Source of the DNA: GWB2-37-7 sp942492835
Lineage (GTDB): Bacteria; Bacillota; Clostridia; Lutisporales; Lutisporaceae
Direction of reading: 5' to 3'
NCBI GenBank assembly: GCA_942492835.1
Contig: OW818645.1
Coordinates: forward strand, 1,612,001-1,676,000
Length of the DNA: 64,000 bases
The position numbers and the translations under genes are program-made. The notes beneath the pieces are model-generated. The model was not told where the DNA came from. It saw nothing but the letters and a program-made list of their open reading frames with translations, and did no database searches. Below, one piece after another: positions 27,181-36,586 of this stretch (position 1 is the stretch's first letter; every line of letters begins with the position of its first letter).

Positions 27181-28350
27181 ATGACTAAGATTATTTTAAA
27201 AAAAGGCGAAGAGAAAAGAATACAAATGGGACATCCATGGGTATTTGACAATGAAGTTAAAGCTGTCGAAGGCTCTTATAAGCCAGCTGATATAGTAGAT
27301 GTACATGATTTTAAGGGAGTTTTCTTAGGTAGAGGCTACATTAACCCAAAATCAAAAATCCTAGTAAGAATTCTTACAAGACAGCAAGAAGAAATAAATA
27401 GAGAATTCTTTAAGAAACGTATTACTGATGCATGGGAATATCGCAAAAGATTTGTAGATACCAGCAGTTGTCGAGTTATATTTGGAGAAGCAGATTTATT
27501 GCCCGCTCTAATAGTTGATAAATTTGGCGATTATCTAAGCATCCAGACATTAGCCCTAGGCATTGAGAAATATAAGGATATGATAGTTGAGCTTTTGCAG
27601 GAAATCATACAACCCAAAGGCATATTTGAGCGAAATGATGTTCCAATCAGAGAAAAAGAAGGCTTGGAGCAAAAGAAGGGCTTCCTTCTAGGTGAGTTTG
27701 ATACTACTGTAGAGATAATAGAAAATGAAATAAAAATGCTGGTTGATATTGAAAACGGACAAAAAACAGGGTATTTCCTTGATCAGCGAGAAAACCGTGC
27801 TGCATTACGCCCCTTTGTAAAGGATGCAAGAGTGCTCGATACCTTTACCCATACAGGTGGCTTTGCGCTTCATGCAGCACATTATGGTGCAAAAGAGGTT
27901 ACAGCAGTGGATATATCAGAGCATGCTATTGAATATCTGCAAAGAAATGCTGAGTTAAATGGTCTACAGGATAAGGTAAAAGGTGTTGTTGCAAATGTAT
28001 TCGATTATTTAAAAGAATGTCAGGTTAATAAAGAAAAGTTTGATGTTGTAATACTTGATCCTCCCGCCTTCTGCAAGACCAAGTCAGCCTTAGAGGGGGC
28101 TTACAGGGGCTACAAGGAAATAAACTTAAGAGGCATGAAGATTGTTAAACCTGGCGGATTTTTGATCACCTGTTCTTGTTCTCACTACATGTACCCAAGC
28201 ATATTTGAAGAGATGCTCCAGGATGCTGCACGAGATGCAAAGAAAATTATCCGTCAAGTAGAGTTTAGAACTCAAGCTAAGGATCATCCGATTTTACTAG
28301 GTTCTAATGAGTCACTGTATTTGAAATGTTACATACTTCAAGTATTATAA
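27181..28350 (+). CDS. Class I SAM-dependent rRNA methyltransferase (RlmI-like)
   Basis: The 389-residue protein has an N-terminal PUA domain (about 1-75, GHPWVFDNEV) and a Rossmann methyltransferase domain with VLDTFTHTGGFALHAA (SAM motif I), VTAVDIS and VILDPPAFCKTK, the pattern of the RlmI/YccW family that makes 5-methylcytosine in 23S rRNA. ATG 27181 is chosen for the CGGAGG site eight bases upstream. It follows the M20 gene by 81 bases and shares a terminator with the convergent corA gene. Confidence 0.9.
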   Translation: MTKIILKKGEEKRIQMGHPWVFDNEVKAVEGSYKPADIVDVHDFKGVFLGRGYINPKSKILVRILTRQQEEINREFFKKRITDAWEYRKRFVDTSSCRVIFGEADLLPALIVDKFGDYLSIQTLALGIEKYKDMIVELLQEIIQPKGIFERNDVPIREKEGLEQKKGFLLGEFDTTVEIIENEIKMLVDIENGQKTGYFLDQRENRAALRPFVKDARVLDTFTHTGGFALHAAHYGAKEVTAVDISEHAIEYLQRNAELNGLQDKVKGVVANVFDYLKECQVNKEKFDVVILDPPAFCKTKSALEGAYRGYKEINLRGMKIVKPGGFLITCSCSHYMYPSIFEEMLQDAARDAKKIIRQVEFRTQAKDHPILLGSNESLYLKCYILQVL

Positions 28351-28354
28351 AAAC

Positions 28355-28386
28355 AAGGTGAGCTGTTGCAACTGCCAGCTCACCTT
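28355..28386. terminator. Bidirectional terminator between methyltransferase and corA genes
   Basis: AAGGTGAGCTG (28355-28365) pairs with CAGCTCACCTT (28376-28386). On the minus strand GTTTTTAT follows; on the plus strand the T-run is weaker. Confidence 0.85.
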
Positions 28387-28394
28387 TATCTATA

Positions 28395-29339
28395 CTACAA
28401 ATAATTATGTCGCCTAAAGTACACAAGGCACACAGCTACTATAAATAAACTCAATCCAATTACAAAAGGATACCCATAAACCCACCCAAGCTCTGGCATA
28501 TATTTGAAATTCATGCCATACCAGCCAACAAGCAATGTAAGTGGTAAGAAAATCGTAGTCACCACAGTGAAGAATTTCATAGTCTTATTCAGCTTAATAT
28601 CTACTTGTGCTTGATAAGCATCTCTTACCTGAGTCACATAATCTCTTAGATGGATTACATTACTGTTCAATCTTTCTAACCTATTAACCAACATAGAAAA
28701 GAATCTTATAGTTCCTTCCTCTATTAACTCATTTTCATTTTCCTCAAGTCCCTCAGCTATATCTATAAGCGGCTCATAGTGACGTTTCAGATACAATAGC
28801 TGTTTGCGAAGCTGTATAATATCCTTTATAAAATCCCTTTCTATGCCATTAATTACCTCTTCCTCTAGTTCGGCTATGCTGTTCTCAATATCTTTCAAGT
28901 TAAAGTTGTCCTTAGAAGTCAGCTTATCCAAAAGCATATATAGAATCTTTGACAAATTTATTGTATATGTAGAAGTTCTTGTAGAATTCTGATTCAGCTC
29001 ATTCTTTATGTATTCTATAAGCTCGTTCTTTTCCTCAGAAACAAAAATGAGATATCTTTTTGTTATGTAAAAATTTAGTTCTTTTGATTCATACTCTGTA
29101 TCTATCTCGTCTATTACATTTAGTACCCCAAAACTGAAATCCTCATATACCTCCAGCCTAGGGTGTTGCTTCTGGTTTTTACATTCTTCTATAGTAGAAT
29201 CATGAAATTTAAAAAATTTATTATTCTTACAGATTTCTTCAGGTGTTGCAATAATCCAATATATATTTTCATTATCCTTTATTAACTCCTTGAAATTAAT
29301 GTTTTGCATAACATTATTGCTTATTTTATAAATATCCAT
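28395..29339 (-). CDS. corA: CorA-family divalent cation transporter
   Basis: The 314-residue protein has the CorA plan: a large N-terminal cytoplasmic domain with long helices (about 1-250) and two C-terminal membrane segments, the first ending in the signature YGMNF. CorA channels import Mg2+ (some Co2+ or Ni2+). The GMN motif is intact. It is a single gene with short spacing to a shared terminator. Confidence 0.92.
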   Translation of the reverse strand: MDIYKISNNVMQNINFKELIKDNENIYWIIATPEEICKNNKFFKFHDSTIEECKNQKQHPRLEVYEDFSFGVLNVIDEIDTEYESKELNFYITKRYLIFVSEEKNELIEYIKNELNQNSTRTSTYTINLSKILYMLLDKLTSKDNFNLKDIENSIAELEEEVINGIERDFIKDIIQLRKQLLYLKRHYEPLIDIAEGLEENENELIEEGTIRFFSMLVNRLERLNSNVIHLRDYVTQVRDAYQAQVDIKLNKTMKFFTVVTTIFLPLTLLVGWYGMNFKYMPELGWVYGYPFVIGLSLFIVAVCLVYFRRHNYL

Positions 29340-29420
29340 TTTCCCAACTCCATTTTAAAGATATATAATTTTTCGTTATTTACATTATTGTACCATAGAT
29401 TACCTTTATAATCAGGAGAA

Positions 29421-29463
29421 GAAACAAAAAGACTCTTCACCTATCCCGATTAAGTAAAGAGTC
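29421..29463 (-). terminator. Terminator of the 29474 gene
   Basis: GACTCTT (29431-29437) pairs with AAGAGTC (29457-29463), with a T-run on the minus strand at 29426-29430. Confidence 0.75.
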
Positions 29464-29473
29464 CAACATTTTA

Positions 29474-30037
29474 CTATATATCATTCTCCAGCATATATAT
29501 CTTCCAATCATCCTGCACCTTTTTAAAATGTATATACCAAAGCTGAGGCGATTTATTATTTTCTATGTAAACCTCCATACTACAGGTTATGGTCTGATCT
29601 TCCTCATGTATATGCCACCTTTGGTTCATTTTATTTAGTATCTTATCTGTAGCCATATAACCCTCAACATGTATTCCATTTTCAATGCACCTTATAAAGC
29701 TAGAACCATCATTAGATTTTATATATTTAGTCGATGGGGCTAACAATTGCCTTAGTCTTATGTCATCCCTTCCAAATGCAGCTATGACAAAATCATAGGA
29801 CTTGTCAGATATTAAATCTTCCATCTGCTTTTCATCGTAGTTTTGTACTATAGGCTTTTTCTGAATTTTGTTTGCTAAGTCAAAATAGGTTTTTGGAGTG
29901 ATGTAATCAAAATTAAATCTTTTGATCAAATTTAATACAATATCAGAGCTATTGATAAGACTTGAATAAGCAGATACATTTATGATAATTATAATTAGCA
30001 GTGCACCAGATATTAACAAAGTGGTTCTTTTTCTCAC
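29474..30037 (-). CDS. Hypothetical membrane-anchored protein
   Basis: The 187-residue product has one N-terminal hydrophobic segment (about 6-25, LLISGALLIIIIINVSAY) and a C-terminal extracytoplasmic domain of about 130 residues whose ending (HFKKVQDDWKIYMLE) resembles NTF2-like domains such as DUF4829/DUF4878. That resemblance is weak. I choose GTG 30037 because GGGAG lies seven bases upstream, while the ATG at 30076 has no ribosome site. It lies alone between corA and the HD-GYP gene. Confidence 0.65.
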   Translation of the reverse strand: MRKRTTLLISGALLIIIIINVSAYSSLINSSDIVLNLIKRFNFDYITPKTYFDLANKIQKKPIVQNYDEKQMEDLISDKSYDFVIAAFGRDDIRLRQLLAPSTKYIKSNDGSSFIRCIENGIHVEGYMATDKILNKMNQRWHIHEEDQTITCSMEVYIENNKSPQLWYIHFKKVQDDWKIYMLENDI

Positions 30038-30155
30038 ACTATCACTCCCTTCGTATTTATGTAATATTATCTGCATTAATCTTTCATTTATTACATCTAT
30101 ACGAAGCTTATCTAATAAAGAAAAAACTTGGAGTTATATAAGCTTCAAGCTGTTT

Positions 30156-31235
30156 CTATACTATATGTTTTATGTTCAAGCCATTTACAGATTGATCTGA
30201 TAGGTCTATATAATTTGATCCCGACCGCACTATAGGCTGCCATATTCTATTAGGATTTATAAAGACTATTTCTGCAATTTCTCCATTGCTAAGCTCAACA
30301 TAATCTCCTAAATATGAATTGGCTATGTTCTTAAGAAAAACTGTTAATATATGTGTATCTAGCTTACCATAGGTATCTCTCTCAAATTCCTTGATTACAT
30401 CAAATGGACACAATCTGTCTCTATATGCCCTCCTTGAGGTCATAGCATCATATATATCAGCCACAGCAATTACCTTTGCATATACAGGTATCTGGTTCTC
30501 TTTTGCATTGGTAGGATAACCAGAACCATCAATTTTCTCATGATGCATTAATATTGAGTATTTTATACCTGTTGAAATTTGTGGTAAATTCTCAACCATC
30601 ATATAACCTAGAGTTGTATGTTTCTTTACCTCATCAAACTCTTCAGGAGTTAATTTGCCAGGCTTATTTAGTATTTTCTCTGATATCTTTGTTTTTCCAA
30701 TATCGTGAAGTAAACCAGCAATTGCGATTTCATCTGTCTGCCGTTCATTAAAATTCAACCATTTTGCAATTGCTATTCCCACTAGAGAAACATTTAAGGA
30801 ATGTGTATATGTATAATCATTTAAAGGCTTTACTAAGTGCATATAGTTTACAACATCATTTAGAGATTTGAATTCATCCATAATATTTCTGCTAATGTTC
30901 TTTACATAAGTCATATTGATGGATGTGCCTCGTCCAATTTGTTTAATAATAGTTGTTACGTCATCTACTTTCTGTGTATATTTAGTTTTGAAGATATTTA
31001 GTCTTTGACTTTCATATACACTTGTAATATTGGGAAGTTCCGCAGTCCCTTTATCATTCTGTTCTGGTACAATGATCCTAACTTTTTCTACTTTGTTTAT
31101 GAGAATCTTAATTATTTGATCTTTATCTAAAACTGTGCCTTTGGGCAATATTAGAGCTCCAAGATTTGTGTAAACATCTTCATATAATATCATATCTGAT
31201 TCTAACATGTTCGCCCACATGTTTATTACTTTCAT
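30156..31235 (-). CDS. HD-GYP domain protein, putative cyclic di-GMP phosphodiesterase
   Basis: The 359-residue protein has an N-terminal region of about 130 residues like DUF3391, then an HD-GYP domain with AGLLHDIGKTKI, HHEKIDGSGYP and ADIYDAMTSRRAYR. HD-GYP proteins degrade c-di-GMP, which controls surface life and motility. The HD dyad and the GYP motif are intact. The start is ATG 31235 after AGGG; a GTG at 31244 overlaps the site. No GGDEF gene is in the window. Confidence 0.9.
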   Translation of the reverse strand: MKVINMWANMLESDMILYEDVYTNLGALILPKGTVLDKDQIIKILINKVEKVRIIVPEQNDKGTAELPNITSVYESQRLNIFKTKYTQKVDDVTTIIKQIGRGTSINMTYVKNISRNIMDEFKSLNDVVNYMHLVKPLNDYTYTHSLNVSLVGIAIAKWLNFNERQTDEIAIAGLLHDIGKTKISEKILNKPGKLTPEEFDEVKKHTTLGYMMVENLPQISTGIKYSILMHHEKIDGSGYPTNAKENQIPVYAKVIAVADIYDAMTSRRAYRDRLCPFDVIKEFERDTYGKLDTHILTVFLKNIANSYLGDYVELSNGEIAEIVFINPNRIWQPIVRSGSNYIDLSDQSVNGLNIKHIV

Positions 31236-31326
31236 CGATATCACCCTTTTTTCATATTATAATATCATTATAGCACGTCCCATTGTTTGAATAAACAAAA
31301 AAGTGACTCAAGTCCAAATATTTACT

Positions 31327-32328
31327 TTATTTTAGTAGTTTGTAATATATTTTTACAAATATGAGTAATATATCTGTCAAGGCTTCATTGCGATGTACTC
31401 TACTACAAAATTCAGGCTTTATTGGCTTTGCATTTTGCATTGTAGATAAGAACTCTTCCAATTTTCCCCTCTCTAATATTCCGTCTAGGCTAAACAGAGA
31501 GTAATCTTCGACACCACATTCCTTTAGTATTCCAATATCCTTAGAAAATTCCTCCATATTGTCATAAAATTTCTCATTACCCAGCTTTCCTACATTAGTT
31601 ACACCTACTGATACAGCTAGTTTATCCTTTAGCTTGTCTTTGAGGTGATTTATTTGGTGATAAATCAAATAATCTACATTTACTCTTTTGATAGGTTTAA
31701 GCTCTTCTCTTATCATAGTTGCGTAATACATAAGATTATACTTATCCCACTCTATATCGAATATAGGAATTTCCAACGCATTTTGCATTATTTCCGAGTT
31801 AAATCTAAGGTCATAATAACAATGCCTTACACAGGTTGTATAACTCTCTAACCCTTTTGCTCTAATAAATTCACAGGTCTGTTTTAGTACTTCTTTTGCT
31901 TTATTGTACCTGTTCTTGTTAAGATTATAAGTAATCGCCTTCCCAAACAATAAAATAGGATCCAACCTTGTCCTTGGGTTTGATAGTCTCTGCACATCCT
32001 TTAAAGGAGACTCCATATCAATGCATATTCCTTTTATGATAAGCTTCTCCTCATCGATTTTAGCAATCAGCTCTCTTATATAAGCATCAAAGTCCTGTGC
32101 ATTTTTCTCATTTATCCAGTAGCCCATATCATCACTAAGTGTAGCCCATATTGATACAGGGATATCATGTTGATTATAAACCTTAAGCATATCAAAAAAA
32201 TCCCTGTTAACATTTCCATACTCAAGCTTATAATTAAGAATCACATTATATTTCTTAAAAATTTCTAATACAAAGTCCTTACATACATCCTTTGGAGCTG
32301 TAAACTCACACCACACTCTCGTAATCAT
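31327..32328 (-). CDS. Conserved-looking protein of unknown function, possibly TIM-barrel
   Basis: I do not recognise this 333-residue cytosolic protein. Alternating strands and helices, with strand-like segments ending in acidic residues (IKGICIDMES, IPIFDIEWDKY) and SVGVTNVG, suggest a TIM-barrel, perhaps a glycosidase-like fold; this is inference. There is no signal peptide. ATG 32328 has GGAGG upstream with short spacing; the upstream ATG 32364 has none. It is divergent from the yigZ gene across a 335-base gap and has no clear functional neighbours. Confidence 0.6.
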   Translation of the reverse strand: MITRVWCEFTAPKDVCKDFVLEIFKKYNVILNYKLEYGNVNRDFFDMLKVYNQHDIPVSIWATLSDDMGYWINEKNAQDFDAYIRELIAKIDEEKLIIKGICIDMESPLKDVQRLSNPRTRLDPILLFGKAITYNLNKNRYNKAKEVLKQTCEFIRAKGLESYTTCVRHCYYDLRFNSEIMQNALEIPIFDIEWDKYNLMYYATMIREELKPIKRVNVDYLIYHQINHLKDKLKDKLAVSVGVTNVGKLGNEKFYDNMEEFSKDIGILKECGVEDYSLFSLDGILERGKLEEFLSTMQNAKPIKPEFCSRVHRNEALTDILLIFVKIYYKLLK

Positions 32329-32390
32329 ACAACCTCCATATTGAAACAAGTTATATGTATTCATTTGTTTATAAATCTTGAATTAATATA

Positions 32391-32651
32391 AAATGTTTAG
32401 TGTAAAACATATAATTGTCTGTGAATAATTCATGCAACTCATTATTATATTATGTAAATACTATTGAATCGGTGTATTAATTATGCCCATGGTCAATAAT
32501 ATATATATCCTTTAAATTTTAGTAATACTGTAATATAAAATCGCTATTTCCAATGTAGCGTATATCCTATGGCTTTTAATAACGCTTGGTAGTATAATAT
32601 ATATAATTTGGTAATATTTAAATTAAGGAAAACATTTTGCACTAAACATAT
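32391..32651. repeat. Inverted half-sites in the divergent gap before yigZ
   Basis: ATGTTTAGTGTAAAACAT (32393-32410) and the inverse of ACATTTTGCACTAAACAT (32632-32649) match at 16 of 18 positions. Each lies close to one of the divergent start codons. They share the GCACTAAACA/TGTTTAGTG core with the dispersed repeat described elsewhere in the window. The DNA between is AT-rich with no gene. Confidence 0.45.
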
Positions 32652-32663
32652 AGGGTGGTTTTT

Positions 32664-33314
32664 ATGAAAAAAGTACTAAGAATGGTAAAAGAAAATGCAG
32701 AGACTTTTTTTATTGAAAGAAAGTCTAAATTTATATCATATATATCTCCTGCTTATACAGAGCAGGAGGCGGTGGACTTTATAAGCTCGATCAAAAAAAA
32801 GCATTACAATGCAACTCATAACTGCTCTGCCTTTATCATAGGAGATACTGCAAATATTCAGCGTTCCAGTGATGATGGTGAGCCTTCAGGAACTGCTGGA
32901 ATGCCTATGCTTGAGGTACTGCGCAAAGAGGAGCTGACAAATACTGTAGTTGTAATCACCCGATATTTTGGTGGTATTTTACTTGGAGCAGGGGGGCTCA
33001 TTAGGGCATATACGCAGGGTGTATCCGATGCTGTAAAAGTAGCTGGCATTGTCAAATTACAGACCTACGATATATTTAAAGCTACAATTGACTACCACCT
33101 TTTAAGCAAGCTGCAATACGAAATCGATAAGAAGGATTATATTATTGCTGATACGCAGTATCTTGATACAGTTACACTGAAAATCCTAGCTGAAACACAG
33201 TTATCTGAGACCTTACAGCAGGAACTTATCAAGTGGACCAATGGAAGTGTATTGATAAAACATCTCGGCACCGAGGTTCTAAAGGTAGATGAAATCTCAG
33301 GAAAAATAATATAG
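32664..33314 (+). CDS. yigZ: YigZ/IMPACT family protein
   Basis: The 216-residue protein has the two-domain YigZ plan: an N-terminal IMPACT domain with FIERKSKFISY, HNCSAFIIGD, RSSDDGEPSGTAGMPML and TRYFGGILLGAGGLIRAY, then a DUF1949-like ferredoxin domain (about 140-205). The biochemical role is not established; links to translation or proline peptidase have been suggested. ATG 32664 is used because GGTGG lies five bases upstream. The stop codon sits inside the terminator stem. Confidence 0.92.
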   Translation: MKKVLRMVKENAETFFIERKSKFISYISPAYTEQEAVDFISSIKKKHYNATHNCSAFIIGDTANIQRSSDDGEPSGTAGMPMLEVLRKEELTNTVVVITRYFGGILLGAGGLIRAYTQGVSDAVKVAGIVKLQTYDIFKATIDYHLLSKLQYEIDKKDYIIADTQYLDTVTLKILAETQLSETLQQELIKWTNGSVLIKHLGTEVLKVDEISGKII

Positions 33315-33342
33315 CCAGCATAATGCTGGCTATATTATTTTT
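33305..33342. terminator. Strong bidirectional terminator overlapping the yigZ stop
   Basis: A 16-bp perfect stem (33305-33320 with 33324-33339) with a three-base loop, flanked by A- and T-runs, serves yigZ and the convergent coat-like gene. Confidence 0.9.
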
Positions 33343-33348
33343 CTGATT

Positions 33349-33849
33349 CTAGTCTTGGAAATAGTAATCATCATCATAATCAGAGCCATAATTATCATAA
33401 TGGTGTCTTCTTCTTCGTCTTCTACGACCTAGTAACTCGTTTATTAATAGGATACGTACTAGATCTCTTGCAACTCTTCTAGGACGTATTATTATTCTTT
33501 CTTCACTCATTTCATCAGCCATATCTGGCATATCTCTGATTAAGTCGTTATATGCTTCGTCTGTCATTCTATCTATCATTTCTCTCTTAGGACTGTCTTC
33601 ATAAAGCATATCACCTTTTTGTTCCATTCTATCTACTGTTCCCATTACGTAAGGCATCATCTCATGGCATGTATCACTATACATACTTTTGAAGTACTCC
33701 TCATCCTTATCATCATCGTCGTAAGGCATTTCTTGCATTTCTGTGGGCATTGTCAATTGCTCCATCATAGGCATTTGCTTACACATAGGCGTATACATCT
33801 GCATTGGCATTTGAGCCATCATCATTGGACACATGGGCTTGTTTCGCAT
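33349..33849 (-). CDS. Met-rich acidic/Arg-rich protein, possibly spore coat-associated
   Basis: The 166-residue product has a Met/Pro/Cys-rich N-terminus (about 1-45, MCPMMMAQMPMQMY), an acidic middle (DDDDKDEEY), a helical part and an Arg/His-rich run near 143-152 before an Asp/Tyr-rich tail. It shares the Met-Pro-Cys layout with the 4532-4888 product. Coat or coat-associated function is guessed from composition. ATG 33849 follows GGGAGGT by seven bases. It has its own terminator. Confidence 0.65.
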   Translation of the reverse strand: MRNKPMCPMMMAQMPMQMYTPMCKQMPMMEQLTMPTEMQEMPYDDDDKDEEYFKSMYSDTCHEMMPYVMGTVDRMEQKGDMLYEDSPKREMIDRMTDEAYNDLIRDMPDMADEMSEERIIIRPRRVARDLVRILLINELLGRRRRRRRHHYDNYGSDYDDDYYFQD

Positions 33850-33930
33850 TATACTACCTCCCAAATTATCGAACTCACTTGTAAATATATGTAATGAAAG
33901 CTCGATTGGTGCATGTATAATTAGCCCGCA

Positions 33931-34410
33931 TCAGTTCATTTCTACTAATAAATTTCCTTTTTGGTCATATATACCTTCCTGATCTACTTGAACATAACCA
34001 TCAGTGGCATCACTCAGAAAATCAAGTATGAATTCTAAAAATTCCCAGCCTTTCTCTGTAAAATCCTCATCCAGCTCAAAGGCATATATCTGCACTATGT
34101 TTTTCATTATTTCAGTTGCCTTCTTTTGACCCTTGCTGTAAGGCAGCTCCTTTATATCATCCAAAAATTCTTTTTGCTCTTCCTTGAAAATAGAATCTGC
34201 ATCATTTATCGTATTTCTCTCTAAAATAAATGGCTTATTGCTTTCGTTATATTGAAAAACTATCTCCTTCCAATCTTCTACTTGGAACTCAGGCTCATTC
34301 TTACCTGGCGAAGTAGCAAACTCGTATCCTTCCTCTATCAGCTCATCACAAATGGCATTTAAAGAAGGAAAGTCCTCAGCCAACGAAAATACTCTTACAT
34401 AAAAACTCAT
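33931..34410 (-). CDS. Hypothetical acidic cytosolic protein
   Basis: The 159-residue protein has no signal peptide or membrane segment and is rich in Glu and Asp. Sequence features such as FYVRVFSLAEDFPSLNAICDEL do not match a family I can name. The AGGGAGA ribosome site before ATG 34410 supports a real gene. It follows the acetyltransferase gene by 25 bases, so they are probably co-transcribed. Confidence 0.65.
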   Translation of the reverse strand: MSFYVRVFSLAEDFPSLNAICDELIEEGYEFATSPGKNEPEFQVEDWKEIVFQYNESNKPFILERNTINDADSIFKEEQKEFLDDIKELPYSKGQKKATEIMKNIVQIYAFELDEDFTEKGWEFLEFILDFLSDATDGYVQVDQEGIYDQKGNLLVEMN

Positions 34411-34435
34411 TATATATCTCCCTACGTTTCATTTT

Positions 34436-34924
34436 TTATAGTATTTTGTGAAATATTAAATCATCCACGTTTTGATTTGTTTTAGTATTATAGTGGTGCA
34501 TAAATACACTGCCTGTAAATGTAAAGCCTAGTCTTAAAACAGTGTTGATAGATGGTAAATTGTCGCTGTATATATATGTTCTAGCTATTGTGATTCCATC
34601 TTTTTTTATGTCTTCTAGTCCTGTATTTGTAAGCTCTTTTGCAATGCCCTGGCTTCTATATTCCGGATGTACAGCTATAGATAAATTTACAGAATGTCTT
34701 TTGTAAATCTCATTGCCCCTAGTAGCTCGAAGCAAGCCTACAACCTTGTCTGTGCATTCTGCTATGTAAAAAAATAAGCTTTCATTTTCCAACCAGCTCT
34801 TTAGCTCTTCTTTATCAGGTATTTCAACCAGTGATACTTGACTGTTCTCTACCTTTATAGTTTCAAGAAACGCCCAAACTTCATCCACATCACTTAAGTG
34901 CATTGGTCTGTAAACAATATCCAT
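34436..34924 (-). CDS. GNAT-family N-acetyltransferase
   Basis: The 162-residue protein has the GNAT fold pattern: an N-terminal YRPMHLSDVDEVWAFLE, a central strand VGLLRAT, the acetyl-CoA motif VHPEYRSQGIAKEL (about 90-103) with Q-G-I-A in the pyrophosphate loop, and SINTVLRLGFTFTG near the C-terminus. The acceptor is unknown. ATG 34924 is used because GAGG lies eight bases upstream; the GTG at 34933 overlaps the site. Confidence 0.9.
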   Translation of the reverse strand: MDIVYRPMHLSDVDEVWAFLETIKVENSQVSLVEIPDKEELKSWLENESLFFYIAECTDKVVGLLRATRGNEIYKRHSVNLSIAVHPEYRSQGIAKELTNTGLEDIKKDGITIARTYIYSDNLPSINTVLRLGFTFTGSVFMHHYNTKTNQNVDDLIFHKIL

Positions 34925-35030
34925 ATATAACACCTCGCATTTATTATTATAGCTTTCCTTATAATTGTCTCTAATATTATATTACAATATTTTAAAATTC
35001 TATTCAATAAGAAGGTTTTTAAGTACACAC

Positions 35031-35078
35031 AAAAGAGCTGTCCCACCTTAGAATTATCTAACTTGAGACAGCTCTTTT
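35031..35078. terminator. Bidirectional terminator before the glycoside hydrolase gene end
   Basis: AAAAGAGCTGTC (35031-35042) pairs with GACAGCTCTTTT (35067-35078), with extra pairing in the loop (CTTAGA/TCTAA). It follows the stop of the 35084 gene on the minus strand. Confidence 0.85.
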
Positions 35079-35083
35079 ACATT

Positions 35084-36586
35084 TTATTTCTGCAATGCAC
35101 CTTCAGAGTATGTGTTTCCTGCATTCCATAGCAGGTATTCCTTTACTCCGTTATCATTTAGAGCTTTTATTTGCTGTTCTACTTGTTTAGCTCCATATTT
35201 TATATTCCCTTTAACCCATGAAGCAGTGAAATCTTGTATCCATGGTCTAATTATTGCAGGTGTTTGTATATTTTTGTTTCTGCTTACTGAATCCTTTGTA
35301 GAATTATAAACTGTTTCATAAGGATAAGCATCAGGTATAGATAGACCATATGTTCCGTTTGCATAATGGCTCGGATACATCATTGGTGATACATAGTCTA
35401 CCACATTACTCACAGCTTCCCAGTATTGACCTAGAGACATATCGTCAGATACCGAGCCTACAAGTCCATATATATCAGCTGATATATATATACCTAGAGG
35501 TGAAAGCTGTTTTCTTGCTTCCTTAAGATAGTTTTGAATCGTCTCGGGTTTTGACTCACCAGTTTCATTTCTGTAGTCAAGTGACTTATCCAGCTTACCG
35601 CCATTTGAAGCAGGGAATCTTACATAGTCAAACTGAATCTCATTAAAGCCAGCTGCTGCAGCCTCTTTAGCCACTCCTATATTGTATTCCCACAAATTCC
35701 TATCATGAGGAGATACCCATATAAGTCCGTCACTATTTGTAAAAGGCTTGTTTGTACCTTTAAATACAATGGCCTTATCTGGATTCTTTCTTGCATAAGA
35801 TGGATCTTTAAATGATACTATTCTGGCTATTGTATATATATTATTGTCCTTTAACTTCTGCATTAAAGCCTTTATATCCTTGACAGCTGCTTTCTTATTT
35901 GCATCAGGATTATATTTTTCTGCTGCCTCTGTAGCAAACAGCATATTTCCATTATCATCCTTCACATCAATTACGAAGGTATTAATTTCTGTTCTTTTTG
36001 ACATTTCAATTAGCTTGTCTAATCTAGCTCCTGAAGCTGAATATAAAGTTAGGTATATTCCTTTTACTTCTACTCTTGGATTGTTTGGATATTCAATGGT
36101 TTTGTCCTGTGGTGAAAGGTCTAGATTTTTTAAGCTTTCATCCATAAGCTCCATTCTATCCTTCACAGTGTATTCTGCTATAATCCAGCCATTTGCTTCC
36201 TTTGATTCGGTATCATAGTTAACGTAATACCAAGATGCTCCATTGTCATCCTTCTTTTCTTCCTTTATAGTAACTGCTGAACCTTTCATTAAACTAGTTA
36301 CTATACTTGCATCTTTTTGTGCTTCTTGCCTAACATTCAGCTTGCTAGCACTGATGAAAACTTCTTTTTCATCCTTTGGAGTCTCTTGTATGGGTTCTGT
36401 TTGCGGCTGTTCATTTTGACCGATAGAAGATGGATCTTTTACTTCCACATCAGGGACTTGTCCCGCTTGTTCCGATGTAAGCTGAGGACTTACTAAAAAA
36501 GCCGTTGTAACATATCTACAACTTACTGCAGAAATAATTACAAGTATTAATGCAATTATTAGTAGAATTAGTCTTTTGTTTTTCAT
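35084..36586 (-). CDS. Putative exported glycoside hydrolase (DUF4015) with SH3 domain
   Basis: The 500-residue protein has an N-terminal membrane anchor or signal peptide (about 4-25, followed by AVSC, a poor lipobox), a Pro/Gln/Glu-rich linker, a bacterial SH3 domain (about 78-140, SKLNVRQEAQKDASIV) and a DUF4015 putative glycoside hydrolase domain (about 165-485, with VKGIYLT, NTFVIDVKDDNG, VRFPASNGG and SPMMYPSHYANG). SH3 domains of this kind bind cell wall. The polysaccharide target is unknown. ATG 36586 follows GAGG. It is a single gene. Confidence 0.88.
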   Translation of the reverse strand: MKNKRLILLIIALILVIISAVSCRYVTTAFLVSPQLTSEQAGQVPDVEVKDPSSIGQNEQPQTEPIQETPKDEKEVFISASKLNVRQEAQKDASIVTSLMKGSAVTIKEEKKDDNGASWYYVNYDTESKEANGWIIAEYTVKDRMELMDESLKNLDLSPQDKTIEYPNNPRVEVKGIYLTLYSASGARLDKLIEMSKRTEINTFVIDVKDDNGNMLFATEAAEKYNPDANKKAAVKDIKALMQKLKDNNIYTIARIVSFKDPSYARKNPDKAIVFKGTNKPFTNSDGLIWVSPHDRNLWEYNIGVAKEAAAAGFNEIQFDYVRFPASNGGKLDKSLDYRNETGESKPETIQNYLKEARKQLSPLGIYISADIYGLVGSVSDDMSLGQYWEAVSNVVDYVSPMMYPSHYANGTYGLSIPDAYPYETVYNSTKDSVSRNKNIQTPAIIRPWIQDFTASWVKGNIKYGAKQVEQQIKALNDNGVKEYLLWNAGNTYSEGALQK

